A stretch of 64,000 nt of DNA from assembly GCA_029216955.1 (NCBI GenBank), contig JANAVB010009598.1, forward strand, positions 23,494,322 through 23,558,321, written 5' to 3'. The notes below the pieces were generated by a model. That model searched no databases and was not told where the DNA came from. It saw nothing but the letters and a program-made list of their open reading frames with translations. The stretch is from Iris pallida (taxonomy: Eukaryota > Streptophyta > Magnoliopsida > Asparagales > Iridaceae). The first letter of the stretch is position 1; each line of letters begins with the position of its first letter. The position numbers and the translations under genes are program-made. Positions 37,047 to 48,031 of the stretch are shown piece by piece.

Positions 37047-38177
37047 ATGACCAAGGAGAAGACCACCCCTGCTGGCGATGAGGTGTCATCATCTGAACAC
37101 ACCCCATCTCCCCCAGTACATCCAGACCCTTCACCGTTGCAGCTGACCGACCGTCCCCATCAATCTCCAGCACTCCGTGGCACTTATGCCACTACTTCTC
37201 AAGCGGCGAACCCTACACTTTCCCGGGCGGAGCCGCAGATCCCTACGGTAGCGTCCGCACCAGCTGTCCCACCAGTGCCCGTGGATCCTACTGATCTAGT
37301 GGGCATGCTACGTGGAGTGCTCGAAGCCCAGAGAGCCCAAGCAGAAGTTCATCGAGAACAGACTGCAGCCCAAGCTGCAGCCCATCGCGAGCAGACCACG
37401 ATCTTGAGAGAAGGCATAGAGAATGCCCACAATGTGGCTATGGCTGCCCTCGAGAGAGGAGGAACCACTTCATCGGAGCCACGACCTGCCAAGGTAAGCA
37501 TGATTCAGGAGTTAAGATTTATATCTTTAAGGCCATTCTTTTGATTAGAGGCGTATAATTACATGAAGGTGGGAGATATAGAGAGCTTTAAGAAGCAAGG
37601 CCCTCGACCTTTCAAAGGAACCAAGGGTATCATCTACGCCGATGAATGGCTAGACAGTATGGAGCGTCTCTTGAGCGTCGCTCGACTCCCGGAGGACCTC
37701 AAGACCGAAGCAGTAGGACTCCAGCTACAGGATGTGGCGAGCACCTGGTATCGAAATGAACCCCGACTCCAGGACAAGCAGCTCGACTGGGACACCTTCA
37801 AGAGGCTGTTCTGCAGGAATTTCTTCCCAACATCTGAGATGCGGGAGATAGAAAGGTAATTCCAGGACCTGAAGTAAGGGAACATGACGGTCAGCGAATA
37901 TGCGGCAGAGTTCGGCCGACTTAGCCACTTTGCCCAGAACCTGGTTGCTGACCCCAAGGATCGTGCTGAACGATTCAAGTATGGATTAAGAGAAGAGATT
38001 CGCACCCTTGTGATCGCACGTGGCGCTAAGACTTATGAGAGAATCCTGATACGAGCTCAGGACGTGGAGAAGAGCTAACCTTCTCGATCCAAGAGGGAGT
38101 ATCCTGGAACTAGCAACTTCCAGGGTAACCAGAAGAGGCCCAACAACAACAACAACAGGCCTTCGTACCACCAGTAG
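37047..38177 (+). pseudogene. gag: Family E gag, first part, broken
   Basis: ATG at 37047 (MTKEKTTPAGDE) opens a Pro/Ala-rich N-terminus with an AEVHREQTAAQAAAHREQT coiled segment. The retrotransposon capsid homology follows from about 37590 (DEWLDSMERLL, WYRNEPRLQDKQLDWDTFK, SEYAAEFGRLSHFA). Gag forms the particle that packages element RNA in the cytoplasm. After codon 149 a 75 bp segment (37494-37568) interrupts the frame. It starts GTAAGC and ends ATGAAG, and the flanks are in phase without it, so it could be an intron. Stops lie at TAA 37857, TAA 37875, TAA 38076 and TAG 38175, all in the original frame, so the gene is dead. Confidence 0.88.
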
Positions 38178-40112
38178 CAGCACCATCAGGCGAGGACTAA
38201 TAACAAGTCGCCTCAGAGGCAGATCCCTGTCTGTGAATATTGCAAGAGGCCGGGACATCAGTCGAACATATGCAGGAAGAGGCTAGGATACTGCCTAGTC
38301 TGTGGGTCTGCTGCCCACCAAGTGAGGGACTGCCCCTCGTCAGTCCATCGGACCGGAACCAATCAGCAAATAGCTCCCCTACCTACTCAGCAACAACAGT
38401 TCGGACAGCACCAGCTGAGGACCGGGCAAGCTTTTACCCTAGCAGCTGATAAGCAGGAACAAGAGCAGGAACCCACCGTTGATGTCATCACAGGTTCCAT
38501 TTATGTGTTTTTACATCCTGTTCTAGCATTATTTGATTCGGGTGCATCACATTGTTTCATATCATTAGAGTTTATTTCTGCACACCACCTAGATACGGGA
38601 CTTAGCAAGGTGATTAGTAGAGTTATGACCGGTGGTGGACCCATACCCATCACCGAGGCTTGTAATTGTCCCATAACTATCTCTGGCCATCAATTTTTAA
38701 CACCCTTACTAGTGATGCCCCTGCCCAACTATGATGTAGTCCTAGGGATGGACTGGTTAAGTGAGCAGCATGTGCTGATCGATTGTCACCGAGGATGTGT
38801 CATCTTCAGTCCACCAGGAGAACCGGAGTTTGAAATCTCTCGGGCTCCAGAAGATATGAAGAGTATTACCTACTCCTCAATCACCAAAGAACCCGGGCCT
38901 CCTCACCCTATCATAGCGGAATTCATGGACGTCTTTCCAGATAGTCTTCTAGGATTGCCGCCATATCGAGGTATGGAATTCACCATCGATCTAGTACCAG
39001 GCTCTTCCCCTATTTCTTGGGGATACTACAGAGTCAACCCCAAGGAGGCCAAGGAGATGAAGGATCAGATCGACGAGCTGAATGCACAAGGATTTATCAG
39101 AGACGAGACTTCACCCTGGGGAGCACCAGTATTGTTCGTGCCCAAGAAGGATGGAACCGTACGGATGTGCATTGACTATCGGGCGCTGAACAACATCACC
39201 ATCAAGAACAAGTACCCTTTGCCCCGGATCGACGACCTGTTTGATCAACTGAGTGGAGCCAAGGTATTTTCAAAGATAGATCTCAGATTAGGCTACCATC
39301 AAATCAAGGTCAGGAAGGAGGATATTCCCAAGACGGCGTTCAACACCAAGTATGGGCAATTTGAATTCTTGGTCATGCCGTTTGGACTGACAAATGCTCC
39401 CGCGGTATTCATGAACCTCATGAACAAGGTTTTCCATGAATATCTGGATCAGTTTTTTGTTGTCTTCATCGACAACATACTGATCTACTCGAAGACGGAG
39501 GAAGAGCATAAAGAGCACCTGAGGAAAGTGCTGAGTACCTTGAGGAAGGAGAAGCTCTATGGTAAGCTATCCAAATGCGAATTCTTTTTAGACAAATTAG
39601 AATTTTTGGGCCATGTTGTCACAGGAAAAGAAACTTCGGTGGATCCAAAGAAGATAGCTGCTATTGAGAAGTGGACTGCACCAAGCTCGGTTGCAGAGAT
39701 CAGAATCTTTTTGGGTTTAGCTGGCTACTACCGGAAGTTCGTGAAGGATTTCTCCAAGATTGTTGAACCAATGACGAAGCTTACCAGAAAGAACGAGGAA
39801 TTCATATGGTCTGAAGCTTGCCAGTCAGCTTTTGAGGAACTGAAGAAGAGGCTTACAACGGCGCCGATACTTGCGCTACCCGCAGGTACCGACGGTTTCT
39901 CAATCTATAGTGATACTTCCGGAAAAGGATTGGGTTGCGTTCTTCAACAACACAGAAAAGTAATTGCTTATGCATCTAGGCAGTTACGGACTCATGAGAA
40001 GAACTATCCCACACATGATTTGGAGCTCGCAGCGGTAATATTTGCTTTAAAGCTATGGAAGCACTACCTGTATGGAGAGAGAGTGGAAAATTTACAGACC
40101 ACAAAAGTCTGA
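38178..40112 (+). pseudogene. pol: Family E gag zinc knuckles, protease, RT and RNase H (start)
   Basis: The frame is open from the last gag stop to a frameshift near 40090. In order: two CCHC knuckles ([14 protein letters not shown] from 38232 and [14 protein letters not shown] from 38292), an aspartic protease with DSGASH (38535-38552), an RT with [10 protein letters not shown] and [14 protein letters not shown], then the catalytic motif FIDN at 39465-39476. The family motif is F(I/L)DD, so the second metal-binding Asp is Asn here. [11 protein letters not shown] and the RNase H start SDTSGKGLG follow. These enzymes would copy element RNA into DNA in cytoplasmic particles. The Asn change alone should abolish RT activity. 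Confidence 0.93.
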
Positions 40113-41258
40113 AATATGTTTTCACTCAGAAGGAGCTGAACATGAGACAAAGACGATGGCTGGAGCTGATAAAGAATTTTGATATCAACCTGCAGTATCA
40201 TTCGGGTAAGGCTAATGTTGTTGCAGATGCACTTAGTCGATACCCGATGGCAATGTTCTTGACCAAGGAGCATCATTTGCTGGAGGACATGGAGAAGCTT
40301 GGATTGGAAATTATACTACCCGAGGAGGAGATGAAGAAACTAGGAAGAGAAGCCATCGTACCAGGAGCTGAATCATCATTGATGCAGTTGCAAGTGCGTT
40401 CAAGTCTTATGGACAAAGTCAAGGAGACACAATTCCAAGACGAGACGCTTTGCAAACTTAGAGATCAAGTGCTGGCGGGAACACTTGAAGGATTCTCAAT
40501 CGCCAGCGACGGAGCACTGAAGAATGGTACGAGGCTGTGCGTACCAACTGGCGAACTGAGGAACGAGCTGATACAAAAAGCGCACCAGTCGCAGTATTCC
40601 ATACATCCTGGAGCCAACAAAATGTACCAAAATATGCGTACAATAGTATGATGGTACGGAATGAAGAAGGACGTATCTAGGTATGTGGCTAGATGTTTAA
40701 TTTGTCAGCAAGTTAAAGCTAGCAGGCAGAGACCAGCAGGATTATTGCAGCCACTTGACATTCCGGAGTGGAAAAGAGAGCACATAACGATGGATTTTGT
40801 ATCGGGACTACCTCGATCCCAAGGAGGGAAGGATGCCATTTGGGTTATCGTGGACCGACTGACGAAGTCAGCCCACTTTATCCCCTTCAAGGTTGGTTTA
40901 TACACCGAGAAGTTGGCAGCACTATACATGCGGCACATCTACCGGATTCATGGAGTTTCGGTAAGTATCGTATCTGACAGAGATACTAGATTTACCTCTC
41001 ACTTTTGGAAGAGTTTGTATGACAGCTTGGGAACACAACTGAAGTTCAGCACCGCCTACCACCCCCAGACTGACGGGCAATCAGAGAGAACAATCCAGAT
41101 GCTAGAAGATATGCTGAGATCCTGCGTCCTGGAATTTTGAGGGTCTTGGGAAGACCATTTGCACTTGGTAGAGTTCTCTTACAACAACATCTACCAAGCT
41201 AGCATCGGTATGACACCGTTCGAGGCACTCTATGGACGTCGTTGCCGTACTCCACTTG
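40055..41258 (+). pseudogene. pol: Family E RNase H end and integrase, up to the D insertion
   Basis: The frame continues in +2 after the shift near 40090 ([21 protein letters not shown], RNase H connection). The integrase zinc-binding region comes next ([10 protein letters not shown], then CLICQQVKA). The catalytic core has D in TMDFVSGLP (40793), D in SDRDTRF and E in PQTDGQSERT. Stops are TGA 40649 and TGA 41138. The frame runs to 41258 in GRRCRTPL, where family D has inserted. Integrase would join the cDNA to the chromosome. Confidence 0.92.
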
Positions 41259-41510
41259 TGTCACTCCCCGTTCCCGGAATGCGTATTTCTATACATGTTC
41301 AATTCATGTATATTTATCTAGTACTTATCATGTATTATCCTGTGTTTGAATTTCTATAATTTTCATGTTAATTTTATTGTCTGCATTTTATTTCCAGCAA
41401 TTTATTTCTGTATTTTATTTCCTGCTTTTAATCCTGTGCTTGCTTTCGGGTTGGCCTTGGCCGAACCCAACCCTCAAACCCGGCCCACAACTCCCACCTA
41501 CCACCACCCT

Positions 41511-41525
41511 TCCTATTTAAAGCTC
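41511..41525 (+). promoter_or_regulatory. TATA-like promoter element, D 5' LTR
   Basis: CTATTTAAAGCTCCC is followed by a CT-rich, ATG-free stretch typical of a plant 5' leader. The same sequence is in the 3' LTR at about 49685. Read as the likely start region of the element RNA. Confidence 0.55.
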
Positions 41526-41867
41526 CCAACTCTTCTCTCTCCTCATAACTCACTTTCTCACCATTACTTCTTCTCCTTCCTCATCACTTCTTCGCCTACC
41601 AGCAGCAGCAGCAGGAGGCAAGTGCAATCTTGCTCTCCTTCACCCATTTTTATGGATCATTACTCTTCCTCTCATGATCCTGAGAGAGTTTAGTGCTTGG
41701 CATTTTTGATTTCTGTGGCTTGTTTTCTCTAGATCTAAGTTGTTACATTTTCGGTTGTTCATGGGTTCTTGGTCCACCAACTTAGCGTGTTTTCTGGCTG
41801 AGAATTTCATTTTTCTGGCTTGGGACGAAGGCTTAGTCACGTACACGTCTTTACGTGTTGGCGTGTA

Positions 41868-42400
41868 TTTTGAGTCACGCTCATGTTCTTACATATTAGC
41901 AAGTATTTTTAGTCACACTTACGTTCTCATGAGCGTGCGTGTATTTTTAGTCACGCTCACGTTCTCATGAGCGTGCGTGTATTTTTAGTCACGCTAACGT
42001 TCTCTTGAGCGTGCGTGTATTTTTAGTCACGCTAACGTTCTCTTGAGCGTGCGTATATTTTTAGTCACACTAACGTTCTTTTGAGCGTGCGTATATTTTT
42101 AGTCACGCTAACGTTCTCTTGAGCGTGCGTGTATTTTTAGTCACGCTCACGTTCTCATGAGCGTGCGTGTATTTTTAGTCACGCTAACGTTCTCTTGAGC
42201 GTGCGTGTATTTTTAGTCACGCTCACGTTTTCATGAGCGTGCGTGTAATTTTAGTCACGCTCACGTTCTCATGAGCGTGCGTGTATTTTTAGTCACGCTC
42301 ACGTTCTCATGAGCGTGCGTGTATTTTTAGTTACGCACACATCCATGAGTACGTGGATTTTTAGTCACGCACACATCCTTGTGTGCGTGCGTGAATTTCT
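41868..42400 (+). repeat. Tandem array of 38-bp hairpin units, D 5' LTR
   Basis: About 11 full units plus two diverged ones ending near 42400. Each unit has the arms CACGCTCA and TGAGCGTG around CGTTCTCA, then a GCGTGTATTTTTAGT linker. A variant with CACGCTAACG...CTTGAGCGTG alternates with it. Each full unit carries an ACGT core and can fold into a stem. There are no unique spacers, so this is not a CRISPR. The 3' LTR has about one unit fewer. Confidence 0.92.
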
Positions 42401-44261
42401 TATCATTTTTCACGCACACTGTTCATGCCCATTTTGCACGCTCACTCCAGCTAGACTTGTTGGCGTGACTTATTGGCCTTAGCTAGACTTGTTGGCATGA
42501 CTTCCTGACTTGGGTGTTTTATTTGCTCTATAATTTATGACAAAAATGGTGGCATGATAATTCTTCTATTATATCCTTACGCCTTTTTGCATGAACTTGA
42601 TAAATCATGATATGTTAAAATCATTAATACAGATTGTTATGTGGGATGTGTCATATGTCTTGATTGATCCATGGATACCCAGTATGACTGGAACTTAACC
42701 CTGAGAGTTATAGACTCGACCCCATGTAATATTGATTGACTTTCATTCCTTGTCACCATTGATAATGATTGTGATAACGACTAATAATTGATCATGCGTT
42801 CCTAGTTGGAACTAAGAGACTGGCTAGTCGTCTTATTGAATGAAATGAATGAGACACATTAATGTAATGAACTATTGTACTCGATTAGCCGATCCCGAAT
42901 ATTGGCATACAGGCACATGCAGGCTTCAAATTATTTATTTATTTATTTAGTTAATTATCTTACAAAAACAACATGTGTACTTTATGGTCAAGGCATGATT
43001 CCTCCGTGGTTAGATTTGATTGTTGCATCACACTATGTAAGGCCTACAACCTAGCCGCATGGGTATCATTGTAGAGTTGCGCATATCGTACCCCGTACGA
43101 AAGTACTCATTGAATGACCATGACCCACGGCATGGACCTTCACTCAACGTAGAGACCTTTAAGTTAAATAAAATAATGATGGCATGGAGAGAATGGATTC
43201 CCGAGTTCTTACATGGCAGCCCTCTTGGGACTATTAAGTGCCCGACAGGCCGGCTGGTTCCCACAGATACTGTAAATCTGTCACACGGGCAGGGAACGGT
43301 ATCTGCTTATATTATTGTACATGCTATAACGGCGGGCGTCCCGCTGGGACTCGTCTAACTACATGATTGGCGCAATTGATTGACTGGATAGACTATCCTT
43401 GCTCGTACATAGTAAGAACTGAGGAATCCCTATTTGTATAATTCCAGGATAACTTGGGACTCATAATAGCAAGCCGTAGTAGTTGATTGGCCGTTCAAGA
43501 TGATTTGCTTGTGTACTGTACCTACTCTGTTGCCTAACTGAGATGATCAGAATGTCAGGACATGACGGGCCAACTTCTGTCCTTGTTTGGTTGGGAGGTT
43601 GGTTCGAAGTATCATGATGTTATGTGAATCCTAGTGGAAAGCAGAGATCTAATATTATTCTCTTACTTACTGGTTTAATCCTTCATATCGTGCTCCCTTG
43701 TGGTACTTGCTATTAGAGGTCTAACCTCTCTGATTTTGCATGGCCAGATTTAGAGCCGGTTCCCGAGGATCCAGCTTACTTCTACCTCCAAGATGGTCAA
43801 TACTAGGGGAATAATCGCAGGAGGACTCGAGTGGGTTCCTTACCTCACCACTCGTTTTGTTATTTACTTTATACTTAGCCGTTTGGCACCGACATGTTAG
43901 TCGGATTGTCTTACACTTACTTTTGCATAATTGTAATTAAGTCAGACTGCAGCTGATAACAATTGTGTATATGTTACTATACCATCTGGCTATATTTTTG
44001 TAAAGCCAGATCTCCAGAATATTTTGACTGAGCGTTTGGGACGCCTTACTGCTTTATCTTACATGTTCTCTATTTTTGTTTCTTGTTTTGAATGATTGAG
44101 ACAATAGATGTGAAGTAACCATAGTAAGACTTTCATGTAGTATGCACCCCCTCGTCTGGTTAGACAACATTGATCGTATTATACGGTATTCATCTACCCG
44201 TAATACATAGCTGGCTGAGTCATCCCTCCGCTCTCTAGTATTCTGGTTCTGGGGCGTGACA

Positions 44262-44290
44262 AGGTTTTAGTGGTGGCCCATGCAGGTCTG
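44262..44290 (+). promoter_or_regulatory. Leader/primer-site-like motif, family D
   Basis: AGGTTTTAGTGGTGGCCCAT then GCAGGTCTG follows the LTR end directly. Same motif and spacing as in A and E. Confidence 0.6.
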
Positions 44291-44461
44291 ATTTCAGACT
44301 TGTGGGGTGTTTTGATTTATAGGATGTCTCAATCACACGTGTTTTCCTCCTTGATCTCATGATTCGTTATTCTCAACTCTTGCTTGACATTCCGGTATCC
44401 TTTGACTTCATTGATCCTTTATGTCCGGTTGTTTGATTGTTCTCTTGTCCCTTTTTTTAGG

Positions 44462-45808
44462 GGCCCTTCGTCCGTATCGGTCAGAGCTGGACAACAGCAG
44501 GGACAACATGGACAACCTGGCCATGCTGGTCAGCAACAAGGGCCAGTACTAACCTAAGAGGCTACCCAGGAAGAAGTGATAGTGGAAGCAGCAGCTGGAT
44601 CGCAGTATCCGGATGTTCCACCACCACCAACAGTTCCACCTACCCAAGTGGACACACCAGCCCTTCTGAAGATCATGAGAGGAATGATGGCTACTCAGCA
44701 ACATCAGATGTTGGCCCAGCAACGCATGCACACTCAGCTACAAGAGCAGAATGTGTTGCTTAACCAAGGATTGCAGACGGCTTTGGAAAGAGGAATGAGG
44801 ACTGATTCAGGAGCATCAGCCAGGTTTTGCAAGTACAACCCCCGCTGTTTCGAGGGCACGGAGGATGCCATATCAGCCGATGCATGGCTTAAGAATATGG
44901 AGGCTATTCTGACAACAGCTAAGGTACCGGCAGAAGAACGTGTGGATCTAGTGAAGTTGTTACTTCAGAATCTCGCACGTGATTGGTGGGAATCAGAGGA
45001 AGTGGGCATTAGACATCCTGTAGCTTGGGACGATTTTACTGCAAGATTCAAGACCAAGTACTATGGAGTGGTGGCACGGTTTGAGCTACAACAGAAGTTT
45101 ATTAGCCTCAGGCAGGCCGGCAAGACGGTAGATGCTTATGCAGCGGAGTTCTGCAGATTGAGTAGATTTGCCCCAGAGATGGTAGCAACAGAGAGCCAGA
45201 GGGCCATGAGGTTTCAGCAAGGGTTTCATCTTGAACTCTTGCAACTAATAGAGGGGCACAATTACCAAACTTTTGACGAAGTATTGACGATAACTCGAAG
45301 GCATAAGATCACCATTCAGAGGCTTGCGGTGAGGACTGGGGGTCAGAAGAGGTCCTACAGTCAGATTGAAGGAGGAGGGGGAGCAGCGCCCCGAACAACA
45401 GCACCATCCACTGGCATTCGTATCTACGATGTGGCGATACGAGGGCCAGCACCACCCAGGCAGCAGCAACAGCAACAGAGGAAGAACCAGCAACCCTCGG
45501 TGGGCTGCACTTATTGTAAAAAGATGGGACATACTAGAGATGTGTGTCGGACATTGAATGGACTGTGTCTGATATGTAGAAATCCAGATCATCGGGTTAC
45601 CACATGTCCCATGAATTCGAGGTCAGGAGGACCAGGGCAGCAGTTTCCTGCTCTGCCAGCCCCAGAGGCAGGCCAGTATCGAGGACCAGCAGTGGCAGTA
45701 AGGCCGTTGGCACAGCGTCCGCAGGCTCAGATGTTTCGGCAGCAGGGACCGCCGATACAGCAACACCAGCACAGACCACCCCAGCATCATCAAGGAAGGG
45801 GCCAGTAG
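44462..45808 (+). pseudogene. gag: Family D gag, with stops
   Basis: A frame open from about 44462 (Gln/Gly-rich, no in-frame ATG seen) is stopped by TAA 44555-44557 and then stays open to TAG 45806. The capsid homology runs from ARFCKYNPRCFEGTEDA through WWESEEVGIRHPVAWDDFTA to YAAEFCRLSRFAPEM. Two CCHC knuckles follow: CTYCKKMGHTRDVC (45506-45547) and CLICRNPDHRVTTC (45566-45607). A Gln/Pro-rich tail ends at TAG 45806, where the frame continues into the protease. Gag would form the cytoplasmic particle. Confidence 0.9.
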
Positions 45809-46408
45809 CAGCATCAGGTTAGGCCGCAGCATGGGAACCAGCAAGGAGGTCGAAGGCAAGCATTCACTTTGTCCTTGGAGGAGGCATTGGCATCGGGAGA
45901 TATTGTGGCAGGTATCATTTTCGTCGCCTCATATCCCGCAGTAGCATTGTTTGATTCGGGAGCATCCCATTCATTTATATCTGCACAATTTACGACACGA
46001 CTAGGAATAGAGTTCGAGGCATTGCCAGGGAGGTTGAATATATTTACTGGCAATGGGCTCGTAGGAGTTAGTAGAGTTATCCTAGCATGTAGCGTTATAG
46101 TTTGCGGGCATTCCTTACCCGCCCGGTTGATAGAATTCCCTATTGGAAATTTCGACGTTATTTTAGGCATGGACTGGCTGAAAGATAGTCATGCGACAAT
46201 AGATTGTCATAGAGGGAGTGTATCTTTTGATATTCCAGGCATGGAGCGATTCACTTTAGTCAGATCAGAGGCAACTCAGCGAGAGCAGGGAGTAATAGCG
46301 GCAATGGAAGATGTTCAGATTCCGAAGGTAGTTGAAAAATTTCTAGACGTATTTCCCGAAGAACTTCCAGGTCTACTACCGGTTAGAGATATTGAGTTCA
46401 GTATATAA
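45809..46408 (+). pseudogene. pol: Family D protease
   Basis: In the same frame as gag after the TAG. Aspartic protease with [12 protein letters not shown] at about 45951-45986, then ILGMDWL and the linker IDCHRGSVSF typical of plant Ty3/Gypsy polyproteins. It would process Gag-Pol. It ends at TAA 46406, inside the conserved segment leading to RT (DIEFSI, then the stop, then LAPGTK), so the TAA is a mutation rather than a real terminus. Confidence 0.92.
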
Positions 46409-48031
46409 TTGGCACCAGGAACTAAATCGATATCAGATCGAGTTTACAGAATGGCGGATTCAGAGCAGGCCAAGGTATACCAGCATATAGAGGAACTGAA
46501 GGAGAAAAAGTTTATCCAAGCTAGCGTGTCACCATGGGCAGCACCAGTGGTACTTGTGGGGAAGAAGGATGGGTCATCCAGATTATGCATTGACTACAGG
46601 AAGCTTAACGCGGTAACAGTGAAGAACAAGTACCCATTACCCAGGATTGATGACTTATTTGATCAGTTGAGCAAAGCTAGAGTTTTCTCCAAGATAGATC
46701 TTCGTTCAGGGTATCATCAGGTGAGGGTTCGGAAGGAAGATATTCCCAAGACAGTGTTCAGGTCGAAGTATGGGCATTATGAATTCTTAGTAATGCCGTT
46801 TGGTTTGACCAATGCTCCAGCCATATTCATGGACTTGATGAATCGTATCTTTATGCCATACTTAGACCAGTTTGCCGTTGTGTTTCTTGACGACATTCTC
46901 GTATACTCTGCTAATGAAGAGGAGCATGAAGACCACCTCAGGAAAGTGTTACAGGTTCTGAGAGAGAACCAGTTGTATGCCAAGCTCAGCAAGTGCGAGT
47001 TTTGGTCGGATCACATTTCATTTTTGGGTCACATCATATCAGGAGCTGGAGTAGCAGTAGATCCCAGGAAGATAGAAGCAGTAGAAAGTTGGCCAGTACC
47101 CAAGACCATAGCAGATGTGCGGAGTTTCTTGGGATTAGCAGGATATTACAGAAGGTTTGTGTCAGACTTTACAAGGCTTTCAGCACCCATGACCCGCTTG
47201 ACCCGGAAGGATGTACCATTCGTTTGGTCGGCAGAATGTCAGGCATCATTTGAGACTTTGAAGCAGAAGTTGATATCAGCACCTATTCTTACATTGCAAG
47301 TTGGACCCGGAGGTTTTACAGTATATTGTGATGCGTCAGGTAAAGGACTTGGATGTGTCCTTATGCAACATGGGAAGGTGATAGCATATGCATCTAGGCA
47401 GCTTCGGGACCACGAGAAGAATTACCCAACTCATGATTTGGAGTTAGCAGCAGTAGTGTTTGCTCTAAAGCTATGGAGGCATTACTTATATAGTGACCGG
47501 GTGGAGATGTACACAGATCATAAAAGTCTGAAGTATATTTTTACTCAGAAGGAACTAAACATGAGGCAGAGAAGATGGTTGGAGTTGATCAAGAATTACG
47601 ACGTGGAGCTTCAGTATCATCCAGGCAAGGCTAATGTAGTAGCAGACGCTCTTAGCAGGAGAGGCGGCGCATTTATGTTGACAACACAGAGACATATCTT
47701 AGAAGACCTTCAGGAGATGGGCATCGAAGTTATACTTCCTAGTGATGTAGGAGTTCTAACAAGTCTGCAAGTTCAATCTGACTTAGTAGATAGGATCAAG
47801 GCAGCTCAGGCACAAGACCCAAGGATTCAGAAGCTTAGGGAAGAATGTGAATCATGGCTCAGGAAGGAGATGAGAATTCATGAAGATGGTATACTTAGGT
47901 TTGGACCACGTCTATGTGTGCCTAGTGGAGATATCAGACAGGAGGTTATGGCAGAGGCTCACAGTTCTCAGTATTCTATTCATCCTGGAGGGACCAAGAT
48001 ATCAAGCAGCATTTCTGGTGGAACGGGATGA
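46409..48031 (+). pseudogene. pol: Family D reverse transcriptase, RNase H and integrase N-end
   Basis: A 540-codon stretch in frame with the protease. The RT motifs are intact: [45 protein letters not shown] and the catalytic FLDD (Asp at 46889 and 46892). RNase H begins at [13 protein letters not shown] and carries [18 protein letters not shown]. The integrase zinc-binding segment starts at [12 protein letters not shown], where a short deletion near 48000 shifts the frame and TGA 48029 follows. RT and RNase H look catalytically sound, so the damage is in the reading frame. Confidence 0.94.

Larger units (their letters stand above)
41259..44261 (+). repeat. Family D 5' LTR, 3003 bp
   Basis: TGTCACTCCCCGTTCCCGG to TTCTGGGGCGTGACA. 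It holds a TATA-like CTATTTAAAG (about 41513-41522), a CT-rich leader, the box AGGAGGCAAGTGCAATC (about 41613-41629), the 38-bp hairpin array (about 41868-42400) and an acceptor-like TGGCCAG (ends 43747) followed by a short open frame to TAG 43804. Confidence 0.94.

Noticed and set aside
38535..38552. DSGASH protease as a host aspartic protease gene
   Set aside because: It is embedded between retroelement zinc knuckles and RT in the same frame.
41868..42400. Regular 38-bp repeats as a CRISPR-like array
   Set aside because: Units are contiguous with no unique spacers, the context is a plant LTR, and the array is duplicated with the LTR.
45245..45592. Antisense ORFs over the D gag (also 45597-45859)
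   Set aside because: Shadows of a Gln/Pro-rich sense frame with clear Gag homology.
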